Source: Sediminibacterium ginsengisoli (lineage in GTDB: Bacteria > Bacteroidota > Bacteroidia > Chitinophagales > Chitinophagaceae). Taken from it: DNA of 36,025 nucleotides. This document shows positions 25,416-31,715 of the stretch, in pieces. The notes beneath the pieces are model-generated. The model did no database searches, was not told the origin of the DNA, and saw only the letters and a list, made by a program, of their open reading frames with translations. The translations under genes and the position numbers were made by a program. The stretch lies in the NCBI GenBank assembly GCA_945901845.1, contig CAMDLR010000019.1:1-36025 (forward strand), read 5' to 3'. The number at the start of each line of letters is the position of its first letter. Within the stretch, counting starts at the first letter, position 1.

Positions 25416-25786
25416 TAGAATGGTAGGTCGTATACCGCGTCTTGGGCAGGCGGCATATCAAAATATTCGTTAGCTTTTGCGCTATCTTGACCTAATTTGA
25501 CCCCTTCCATACGCCAAGCGTCCAAATTTGTAATAAAATTTTCTTTGCCCTCTTTTACCCACTTGGTACCCTTGATATTGAACTGTACACGCAGGTCATC
25601 CCCCAGGTTGTACTTGTCGGGCATGGCGGTTTTGTCCTGAACACATTGAAATTTTATGTAATTAGTAATACTGCGACCTCCAATGTCTTCGGTCTTTTCT
25701 ATCACAAATTCCCTGGTTTTAAAGGTCTCTGTGCGCTGAACAATATCAAATTTTGCAACCAATTTTCCGGTAATCTCGTAAGACAT
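25415..25786 (-). CDS. DUF3127 domain-containing protein
   Basis: A 123-residue cytoplasmic protein matching the DUF3127 family, which is widespread in Bacteroidota: SYEITGKLVAKFDIVQRTETFKTREFVIE, then FQCVQDKTAMPDKYNLGDDLRVQFNIKG, and a conserved end with FITNLDAWRME. The beta-rich pattern suggests an OB-like fold and possibly nucleic acid binding, but the role is not established. I chose the ATG at 25786 over one at 25852, because homology begins at MSYEI and a TACTTTTG promoter box (25808-25815, minus strand) lies between them. It is followed by the COG2509 gene with a TAATG overlap. Confidence 0.88.
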   Translation of the reverse strand: MSYEITGKLVAKFDIVQRTETFKTREFVIEKTEDIGGRSITNYIKFQCVQDKTAMPDKYNLGDDLRVQFNIKGTKWVKEGKENFITNLDAWRMEGVKLGQDSAKANEYFDMPPAQDAVYDLPF

Positions 25787-25807
25787 AATGGTATATTTTT
25801 TAGGATT

Positions 25808-25815
25808 CAAAAGTA
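25808..25815 (-). promoter_or_regulatory. TACTTTTG -7 box for DUF3127 gene
   Basis: The minus strand reads TACTTTTG, an exact TAnnTTTG match, 21 bases before the ATG at 25786. No clear TTTG at the -33 distance. Confidence 0.45.
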
Positions 25816-26034
25816 GGTTTTTAGGGCTTAAAAACAGATAAAATCCAAACACTGGTTTGTAATTGGGAAAATAATGAAATAAAAAAATTTTTTTTTCAAC
25901 ATAAAGTATACATATTCGCAGTCCCGTAACACTTTTTGAAAGCTGTCAAATTCGTTAGAGTTTTTGTTGAAAAAAGGATATATTGAGGACCCGAAAAGAA
26001 TACGTTAACCTAATTATAAATTGTTCGTAATTGT
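25816..26034. other. AT-rich region upstream of dnaA
   Basis: This gap between the DUF3127 promoter and dnaA has no gene. It contains an A7T9 tract (25881-25896) likely to bend the DNA, and must hold the dnaA promoter, although I see no exact TAnnTTTG close to the ATG. I find no perfect DnaA box (TTATCCACA or its complement), so nothing here identifies it as the replication origin. Confidence 0.4.
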
Positions 26035-27468
26035 ATGGCTAAAAGTGCTGAATTAGTTTGGAGCAGTTGTCTAAAGATCATTAAAGATATTGTCGAGTGG
26101 CAGCATTTTAAAACATGGTTTGAGCCTATTAACCCAGTAGAGTTAAAAGGGAACGTATTGTTAATTCAAGTTCCTAGTCAGTTCTTTTTCGAGTACCTCG
26201 AAGAGCATTATGTCAATTTATTAGCCAAAACATTAAAGCGTGAGTTAGGTAAAGAGGCGCGTTTAGAATATAGAATTATGGTGGATAGTGGAAACAGCAA
26301 CAGCCGTAGCGGCTCGATGGATGTTCCTGCTAGCAACATGAAAACATACAATAACAACGAAATGAATTTTCCACTGGTGATTGATAATCCAGTTAAAAAT
26401 CCATTTGTTATTCCGGGTCTTAAAAAAATGCAAATTGATCCGCAGCTAAACCAGCTGTATACTTTCGAATCTTTTATAGAGGGCGATTGTAACAGAGTGG
26501 CACGTAGAGCGGGTAAAACAGTTGCAGAAAAACCAGGCGCCAATTCATTCAATCCACTTGTTATTTATGGTGGAGTAGGCCTTGGTAAAACGCATTTAGC
26601 ACAAGCTATTGGAAATGAAGTAAAGCGATCGCACCCTGGAAAAGTGGTGTTGTATGTGAGCAGTGAAAAGTTCATCAACCAGTTCCAAGACCATAGCCGT
26701 AACAATGCCATCAATGATTTTATTCACTTCTATCAACTGATAGATGTGCTTATTATAGACGACGTTCAATTCTTTAGTCGTGCCGAAAAAAGCCAAGATG
26801 CATTTTTTGCCATCTTTAACCACCTTCACCAAAGCGGTAAGCAATTAGTGCTGACATCTGATAAATCCCCTAAAGATTTAGATGGTATGCAAGAGCGTTT
26901 ATTAAGCAGGTTTAGATGGGGGTTAAGCGCCGACTTACAAGTGCCAGACTACGAAACACGTATAGAAATCTTAGAAAAGAAGATGAAGAACGATGGCCTT
27001 GATATGCCTAAAGAAGTGGTTAAGTATGTTGCTTATAACATTAATACCAACGTTCGTGAATTAGAAGGAGCTCTTATTTCACTTCTCGCTCAATCTTCTT
27101 TAAACAAGAAGGAAATTGATGTTGAGCTAGCTAAAAAAGTACTTCGCAATTTTGTTAAAACGAGCAGCAAAGAAATTACGATCGACGCCATCCAAAAAAT
27201 GGTTTGTGAGTATTTCGATGTTCCTTACGATAAGTTGTTACAAAAAACACGTAAGCGTGAAATTGTGCAAGCGCGTCAAATTACTATGTATCTCGCTAAA
27301 GCTTTCACTAAAAACTCACTTAAAACAATAGGGGAACACTTTGGTGGTCGTGACCATACCACAGTTATTCACTCTTGTCAAACCGTAAAAGACCTTATGG
27401 ACACTGACTCTATCTTTAGAGAAAACGTAATGGAGCTCACGCAAAAAGTTCAATTGGCTGCGATGTAA
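26035..27468 (+). CDS. dnaA: Chromosomal replication initiator protein DnaA
   Basis: A 477-residue protein with the four DnaA domains. Domain I (about 1-85) has the FKTWFEPINP block. A polar linker follows (about 85-135, rich in Ser and Asn). Domain III is the AAA+ module, with Walker A GGVGLGKTH (179-187), Walker B VLIIDDVQFF (238-247), sensor 1 LVLTSDKSPKDL and the arginine-finger region ERLLSRFRWGL. Domain IV is the DNA-binding helix-turn-helix with GGRDHTTVIHSC (about 437-448). All key residues are present. It stands alone, with a terminator after it; dnaN and other usual origin neighbours are not in the window. Confidence 0.97.
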   Translation: MAKSAELVWSSCLKIIKDIVEWQHFKTWFEPINPVELKGNVLLIQVPSQFFFEYLEEHYVNLLAKTLKRELGKEARLEYRIMVDSGNSNSRSGSMDVPASNMKTYNNNEMNFPLVIDNPVKNPFVIPGLKKMQIDPQLNQLYTFESFIEGDCNRVARRAGKTVAEKPGANSFNPLVIYGGVGLGKTHLAQAIGNEVKRSHPGKVVLYVSSEKFINQFQDHSRNNAINDFIHFYQLIDVLIIDDVQFFSRAEKSQDAFFAIFNHLHQSGKQLVLTSDKSPKDLDGMQERLLSRFRWGLSADLQVPDYETRIEILEKKMKNDGLDMPKEVVKYVAYNINTNVRELEGALISLLAQSSLNKKEIDVELAKKVLRNFVKTSSKEITIDAIQKMVCEYFDVPYDKLLQKTRKREIVQARQITMYLAKAFTKNSLKTIGEHFGGRDHTTVIHSCQTVKDLMDTDSIFRENVMELTQKVQLAAM

Positions 27469-27514
27469 GCCTTGATTATGAATAGAATCTGACTTTTTAA
27501 TAAATATTTTACCA

Positions 27515-27551
27515 AAAGCGCTTAAAACTCAATATTTTAAGCGCTTTATTT
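27515..27551 (+). terminator. Rho-independent terminator after dnaA
   Basis: AAAGCGCTTAAAA (27515-27527) pairs perfectly with TTTTAAGCGCTTT (27535-27547) around a 7-base loop. The right arm's TTT runs into ATTTTT. It lies 46 bases after the dnaA stop. Confidence 0.85.
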
Positions 27552-27610
27552 TTGGGAATTAAGATGCATCACCTTATTTTTGCAACCCTCTCCAAAAAGG
27601 GAGTAAGGAC

Positions 27611-27699
27611 GGTGAGGTGGATGAGTGGCTGAAATCAGTAGTTTGCTAAACTGCCGTACGGGTTAAACTGTACCGCGGGTTCGAATCCCGCCCTCACCG
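27611..27699 (+). tRNA. tRNA-Ser (anticodon GCT)
   Basis: The acceptor stem pairs GGTGAGG (27611-27617) with CCTCACC (27692-27698). The anticodon loop TTGCTAA has GCT at 27645-27647 within stem GTAGT/ACTGC. There is a long variable arm, as expected for a class II serine tRNA, and the T loop is GGTTCGAATCC. The discriminator is G and CCA is not encoded. It reads AGC/AGT codons. Confidence 0.96.
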
Positions 27700-27728
27700 C
27701 ACTTTAAACAAGCGGCAAACTACAAAAT

Positions 27729-27802
27729 CGGGAAGTGGCGCAGGCCGGTAGCGCATCTGGTTTGGGACCAGGGGGTCGCAGGTTCGAATCCTGTCTTCCC
27801 GA
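27729..27802 (+). tRNA. tRNA-Pro (anticodon TGG)
   Basis: The acceptor stem pairs CGGGAAG (27729-27735) with CTTCCCG (27795-27801). The anticodon TGG lies at 27763-27765 in the loop TTTGGGA, flanked by TCTGG/CCAGG. The T loop is GGTTCGAATCC, the discriminator is A and CCA is not encoded. It lies 29 bases after tRNA-Ser, probably on the same transcript. Confidence 0.96.
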
Positions 27803-27803
27803 C

Positions 27804-27837
27804 AAAGAGCATCAAGAAATTGGTGCTCTTTTTTTTA
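27804..27837 (+). terminator. Terminator after the tRNA pair
   Basis: AGAGCATCA (27806-27814) pairs with TGGTGCTCT (27821-27829), with one T-G wobble, and is followed by a run of eight T. It starts directly after the 3' end of tRNA-Pro. Confidence 0.85.
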
Positions 27838-27916
27838 TGTTAAAAACCCATGTATGTATGGTTTTTTCCTTGATTAATAATATTGTAAAGCATCTTACTG
27901 ATCTAATTTTAAAGAG

Positions 27917-28237
27917 TTGGTGATAATCCGAGTGAAGCCCTTCACAATTAAAATTGGATCAGGAATAGGTCAGAAAAATCAAAAGGAACAGTTACACTTT
28001 CAAATGCAGATCAAAGAATCAGATTATGATGGCGGTATCAAGGTAAAAGGTAAAATGTATTCTTTGAGTATTGGTCATTATGACAAACTCAATTTGAAAG
28101 CAACAAAGAAGATTGCACTACAAATTGAATTAGACATTACTGATAGTCAGTTCGATGATACATTGGTGAAGTATAGCGTTAAGGTGAATAAGGCTGAAGA
28201 AGAGTCGGAAAAGCACCTAACTGCAGAAAACGCTTAA
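27917..28237 (+). CDS. Hypothetical protein, possible gene or remnant
   Basis: An open frame of 106 codons starting with TTG at 27917; GTG codons at 27920 and 27932 are alternatives, the last giving a tidy start at KPFTIKIGSG. The composition is protein-like, with alternating strand patterns (LHFQMQIKESDYDGG, KIALQIELDITDSQF, TLVKYSVKVNKAEEE) and an acidic C-terminus, and no signal peptide or membrane segment. I do not recognise a family. No ATG, no clear ribosome binding site and no promoter box are seen, and it lies in the AT-rich stretch after the tRNA genes. It may be a remnant of a longer gene. Confidence 0.4.
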   Translation: MVIIRVKPFTIKIGSGIGQKNQKEQLHFQMQIKESDYDGGIKVKGKMYSLSIGHYDKLNLKATKKIALQIELDITDSQFDDTLVKYSVKVNKAEEESEKHLTAENA

Positions 28238-28448
28238 ACTGACTCCTCGTTGTACTTGAAGATGCCCCCTAAAAAGAGTCAAAGAGTATTTGTTTGGGAT
28301 GCTATAAATATTGAAGCTGGTAAAAGTGTAAACCTATTTTGTTTCGGTATAATATAATATAATAATTTTACTAGAAAAATTAGCTTGACACGTAATGCTT
28401 ATCATTTTTTTAAAAAAAAGTCTAAAAAATACGTTGTTGAATATTTTT
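28238..28448. other. Gene-free AT-rich spacer
   Basis: I see no gene here beyond a 31-codon frame from the ATG at 28262, too short to support. It contains runs such as TATAATATAATATAATAA and a T7A8-like tract near 28410, and serves as the 3' flank of the minus-strand gene that follows. Confidence 0.3.
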
Positions 28449-29093
28449 CTATTTATTAAATTTTGTATACAAAATCTTTACATCATCTTTAATTGATGAA
28501 GTATAACTGTCTTGTTTAATAACACGTAATGTTTCTTTTTCGGTCTCTGGTGTTTTTTGATATTCAGTTAATGTATATCCCGCAAAATCAATATATAGTT
28601 CAGGGATATATTCAATAGAATCATCTAAAATATATTTTTTAAAATCTTCTTTAGATAAAGATATTTTACCTACACAATGAATCGAACTACCTGAAAGAAA
28701 TGTAATGTCGTTTGAGAAATTAATCTCTTTAGAATCTCGATACATTGTAAAGAATCCAAAAGATTTAAATTCCTTATTATTTCCATCTAACCCACCAATG
28801 TTTTTTAAGTGAAAAATTGGTGAAAAAAGTACACTACTAAGAATACCTTGTTTAGTAGGAAGAATTGGTTCTCCATCATTAGTAATATCACATTCAACTG
28901 TTATTTCCATATTTTGTAGTGACTTATTGTAGGTAAGGTTTGTAAATTTGATATCCGAGACGTGAACATCTTTAATAACCTTCCAACTAATACCGTCATA
29001 ATCAACTGTAGGTGAATTATTCAAAAAATACCAATAACCTAATAAACCTCCAAGAATTGGGATAATAACCTGAAATATTGGTTTTATTTTCAT
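28449..29093 (-). CDS. Hypothetical membrane-anchored protein
   Basis: A 214-residue protein with an ATG start. It has one N-terminal transmembrane helix (about 7-24, IFQVIIPILGGLLGYWYFL), then an extracytoplasmic domain rich in beta-strand patterns (WKVIKDVHVSDIKFTNLTY, MEITVECDITNDGEPI, SIHCVGKISLSKEDF). Two cysteines (in VECDI and IHCVG) could form a disulfide. I do not recognise the family. Codon use is strongly AT-rich compared with the core genes around it. The second small membrane gene lies 64 bases upstream on the same strand, so the two may be transcribed together. Function unknown. Confidence 0.65.
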   Translation of the reverse strand: MKIKPIFQVIIPILGGLLGYWYFLNNSPTVDYDGISWKVIKDVHVSDIKFTNLTYNKSLQNMEITVECDITNDGEPILPTKQGILSSVLFSPIFHLKNIGGLDGNNKEFKSFGFFTMYRDSKEINFSNDITFLSGSSIHCVGKISLSKEDFKKYILDDSIEYIPELYIDFAGYTLTEYQKTPETEKETLRVIKQDSYTSSIKDDVKILYTKFNK

Positions 29094-29157
29094 GTTTTTT
29101 TTGATTAAATTTTTCTAAAAATAAATTCCTCTAAACGAATATTATTATCAATTAATT

Positions 29158-29469
29158 TTATCTATTTGATATTTTCCTTAATAATTTTATTATGGTTGAT
29201 ATAGAACCTATAAAAATTAAACTAAAAAGAACTCCAAATATTATAAATAACCATTTTACAACCATTCCAATTGGATTATCTGTACTATTAATACTGTAAA
29301 TCACTCCAAAAAAGATTGATAAAAAACCAATTATTCTGATAACTGGTAAGATTATTTTATCTATCTGTTTTTCTATAGGAAGTTGTTCTGTATCGTTCCC
29401 TATACCTTTTCGGTATAAGTTTATTATTTGTGAAAAGAAATTCATGTTAATTTTATTTAATGTTGTCAT
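29158..29469 (-). CDS. Hypothetical small membrane protein with two helices
   Basis: A 103-residue protein with two predicted transmembrane helices (about 41-59, ILPVIRIIGFLSIFFGVIY, and about 71-92, WLFIIFGVLFSLIFIGSIS), joined by a short polar loop, with a basic C-terminus (KLLRKISNR). The ATG at 29469 was used; Met9 is an alternative. No family is recognised. It precedes the 214-residue membrane-anchored gene on the same strand, and both are AT-rich, so they were possibly acquired together. Confidence 0.55.
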   Translation of the reverse strand: MTTLNKINMNFFSQIINLYRKGIGNDTEQLPIEKQIDKIILPVIRIIGFLSIFFGVIYSINSTDNPIGMVVKWLFIIFGVLFSLIFIGSISTIIKLLRKISNR

Positions 29470-29639
29470 AATTTACATATTTAAATTGAAACTATGTACC
29501 TAATGTTTCATTTTATTCCTTTATGTTGTGAACGAATATTAATGTGATTGATAATCAAAGAGTTAGTATATAGGCGTATTTAATATATTCGTTTACGAGA
29601 ATATTAAGCTATTAACGAATAAAACACAAAGCTTAGGAC

Positions 29640-29654
29640 ATTTGCGAAGCAAAT
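29640..29654. repeat. Mini-hairpin ATTTGC-GAA-GCAAAT
   Basis: ATTTGC (29640-29645) and GCAAAT (29649-29654) form a perfect 6-base stem closed by the GAA triloop. The core GCGAAGC is known as an unusually stable DNA mini-hairpin. Confidence 0.5.
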
Positions 29655-29686
29655 AGAATAATTTGTGGTTACTCTACCCCCATCAA

Positions 29687-29714
29687 GGATGCCGGAACGA
29701 AGTGACGGCCATCC
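29687..29714. repeat. Imperfect palindrome upstream of pentapeptide gene (REP-like)
   Basis: GGATGCCG (29687-29694) pairs with CGGCCATCC (29706-29714) with one bulged C, around an 11-base loop that again contains CGAAG. It is GC-rich in an AT-rich setting and lies 16 bases before the ATG of the next gene. It resembles the repetitive extragenic palindromes of many genomes, but one copy cannot prove this. Confidence 0.4.
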
Positions 29715-29729
29715 CACACAAAAAAAAAT

Positions 29730-30299
29730 ATGAAACTAACCGAAGACCAACAGTTTGAGCAAATCGATTTTCAGGTTCAATCATTTACAATTGGTGAATA
29801 TGAAAATTGCAGTTTTATAAAATGCAGTTTTATTGGAATCGATTTGGCAGGATCTATGTTTATCAATTGCTCATTTACAGATTGTGATATGAGTGTTGTA
29901 AAAGTAAATCAGGTTGTTTTTAGAGATACGCATTTTGTGGGTTGTAAACTCATTGGCATTTTATTTGATTCGTGTAAAGAATACGGACTAGATGTTTCTT
30001 TTAATAATTGCATCATCGATAATGCGTCATTTTATGGAACCAAAATAAAAGGCCTTCGTTTTGTGAAGTCTTCTGTTAAATCGGTAGATTTTACAAATAC
30101 TGATTTAAATACGGCAGTATTTGATGCTTGCGATTTACTACATGCAAAATTTGACAATTCTAATCTCGAAAAAGTAGATTTTACTTCTTCCTGTAACTAC
30201 ACCATTGATATGGATGCAAACCGGATTAAAAAGTCGAAACATTCGGTACAAGGGGCGATGGGGTTACTTTGTAAGTATGATGTCATTATAGAAGCGTAG
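29730..30299 (+). CDS. Pentapeptide repeat protein
   Basis: A 189-residue protein built of tandem five-residue repeats with a central Phe/Leu and small or Cys residues in the preceding position: ENCSFIKCSFIGIDLAGSMF, INCSFTDCDM, VDFTNTDLNTAVFDACDLLHAKF, DNSNLEKVDF. This predicts a right-handed quadrilateral beta helix. Some members mimic DNA and shield gyrase from quinolones (Qnr, MfpA). This one has a break around residues 85-95 (CKEYGLDVSFNNC), as Qnr proteins do between their two coils, but it is shorter than Qnr (about 215 residues), so no resistance function can be assigned. It has an ATG start 51 bases before the helicase gene on the same strand. Confidence 0.85.
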   Translation: MKLTEDQQFEQIDFQVQSFTIGEYENCSFIKCSFIGIDLAGSMFINCSFTDCDMSVVKVNQVVFRDTHFVGCKLIGILFDSCKEYGLDVSFNNCIIDNASFYGTKIKGLRFVKSSVKSVDFTNTDLNTAVFDACDLLHAKFDNSNLEKVDFTSSCNYTIDMDANRIKKSKHSVQGAMGLLCKYDVIIEA

Positions 30300-30349
30300 A
30301 TCCGTCAATAGCTTATATATTTAAAATATAGCGCTAACTTCGTGCCCTC

Positions 30350-31684
30350 ATGACATTCAACGATTTAAATTTAAATACGCCACTTTTTTCGGCCCTAGAC
30401 GATTTGGGTTATACAACACCAACCACCATACAGCACAAAGTGTTTTCTGTGGCTATGTCGGGCAAAGACGTTTGTGGTATTGCTCAAACGGGTACGGGTA
30501 AAACTATTGCCTATCTACTCCCTTGTTTGCGTCAGTGGAAATTTGATAAAAATAAAGACCCTCAAATATTAATTGTTGTTCCAACCAGGGAGCTTGTGGC
30601 ACAGGTTGTTGAAACCATCAATAAGTTGTCAAGTTATATGAGTTTGGTAGCCATAGGGGTTTATGGAGGTATTAATATTAATACCCAGCAAATTGAAGTT
30701 GAAAAAGGAGCGGATGTAATTGTGGCAACACCCGGAAGGCTCTATGATTTAGCCATGAATGGGGCTTTTAAAACTAAGTACATTAAAAAATTAGTGATTG
30801 ATGAAATGGATGAAATGCTCAATTTGGGCTTTCGTACCCAGCTTAAAAATATCATGGATTTGCTTCCTCAAAAAAGGCAGAATCTTTTGTTTTCTGCAAC
30901 TATTACGCCAGAGGTTACAGCGCTCATGGATACTTTTTTTAATGCACCCGAAGTCATTGAAGCGGCGCCTACAGGAACGCCACTCGAAAATATAGAACAG
31001 CAAATTTATCAGGTCCCAAATTTTAATACCAAAGTAAACTTGCTTTCACATTTGATTACAAGTGATGCGCGTATGCAAAAAGTTTTAATTTTTGCAGCTA
31101 CCAAAAAACTAGCAGATCAATTGTATGAATCTGTAGCTACAAAATTTGAAGGAAGGGTAGGTGTGATACATTCTAATAAAGAGCAAAATCACCGTTTTAA
31201 TACCGTACGTCTTTTTAAAGATGGTACGTATCAATTTTTAATTGCTACAGACATTGTGGCAAGGGGTATTGATATTGCAGAAGTAACACACGTTATAAAT
31301 TTTGACACACCCGATGTGCCTGAAAATTATATCCACCGCATAGGACGAACGGGTAGGTTTGATAAAAAAGGTATCGCCATTACTTTTACCACAGAAAAAG
31401 AAGCGCCATTACTAGCAGCTATAGAATCGCTGATGCAGTATCAAGTGCCGGTTGTTGCTATACCTGCTGATGTAGAAATCTCATCTGTTTTAACAGAAGA
31501 TGAAATCCCTAAAGTGATCATGAAGGAAATATCTCAGAAAGTTAAAAAAGTGGTGAGCACTGCGGGTCCTGCCTTTCACGAAAAATCTGCAAAAAATAGT
31601 AAGTCAAATGCAAAAACCAGTAGAAAGGATGTGATGCAAAAAAAGTACAAGAAGCCTATTAAAAGAAGCGCTAAGAAAAAATAA
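30350..31684 (+). CDS. DEAD-box-type RNA helicase with DEMD motif II
   Basis: A 444-residue superfamily 2 helicase of the RhlE/DeaD kind. Motifs in order: Q motif region YTTPTTIQHKVF (21-32), motif I AQTGTGKT (45-52), Ia PTREL (78-82), Ib TPGR (127-130), motif II DEMD (151-154) where DEAD is usual, motif III SAT (182-184), ATDIVARGIDI, and motif VI HRIGRTGR. A lysine-rich tail follows (about 395-444, ending KKYKKPIKRSAKKK), typical of RNA-binding tails. It acts on structured RNA, for instance in ribosome assembly, cold adaptation or decay. TAACTTCG, near the -7 consensus, precedes the ATG. The radical SAM gene follows 31 bases later. Confidence 0.9.
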   Translation: MTFNDLNLNTPLFSALDDLGYTTPTTIQHKVFSVAMSGKDVCGIAQTGTGKTIAYLLPCLRQWKFDKNKDPQILIVVPTRELVAQVVETINKLSSYMSLVAIGVYGGININTQQIEVEKGADVIVATPGRLYDLAMNGAFKTKYIKKLVIDEMDEMLNLGFRTQLKNIMDLLPQKRQNLLFSATITPEVTALMDTFFNAPEVIEAAPTGTPLENIEQQIYQVPNFNTKVNLLSHLITSDARMQKVLIFAATKKLADQLYESVATKFEGRVGVIHSNKEQNHRFNTVRLFKDGTYQFLIATDIVARGIDIAEVTHVINFDTPDVPENYIHRIGRTGRFDKKGIAITFTTEKEAPLLAAIESLMQYQVPVVAIPADVEISSVLTEDEIPKVIMKEISQKVKKVVSTAGPAFHEKSAKNSKSNAKTSRKDVMQKKYKKPIKRSAKKK

Positions 31685-31715
31685 ATCTTTAATTTTATTA
31701 TATAATCAGAAACCC

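Noticed and set aside
24997..25473. 158-codon plus-strand frame opposite the COG2509 gene
   Set aside because: Antisense to conserved FAD-binding motifs; no start context or recognisable domain.
27735..27923. Open frame of 62 codons across tRNA-Pro
   Set aside because: It runs through the tRNA gene and its terminator; the tRNA structure fully explains the sequence.
28262..28357. 31-codon frame starting MPPKKSQRVF
   Set aside because: Too short, no promoter or ribosome binding site, and low-complexity AT-rich end.
29661..29672. Possible DnaA box around ATTTGTGGTTA
   Set aside because: It departs from the consensus TGTGGATAA and is isolated; one imperfect site has no meaning in AT-rich DNA.
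27690..29729. Possible att-site duplication of a tRNA 3' end marking an integrated element
   Set aside because: I looked for repeats of the 3' ends of tRNA-Ser and tRNA-Pro before 29730 and found none; no integrase gene is present.
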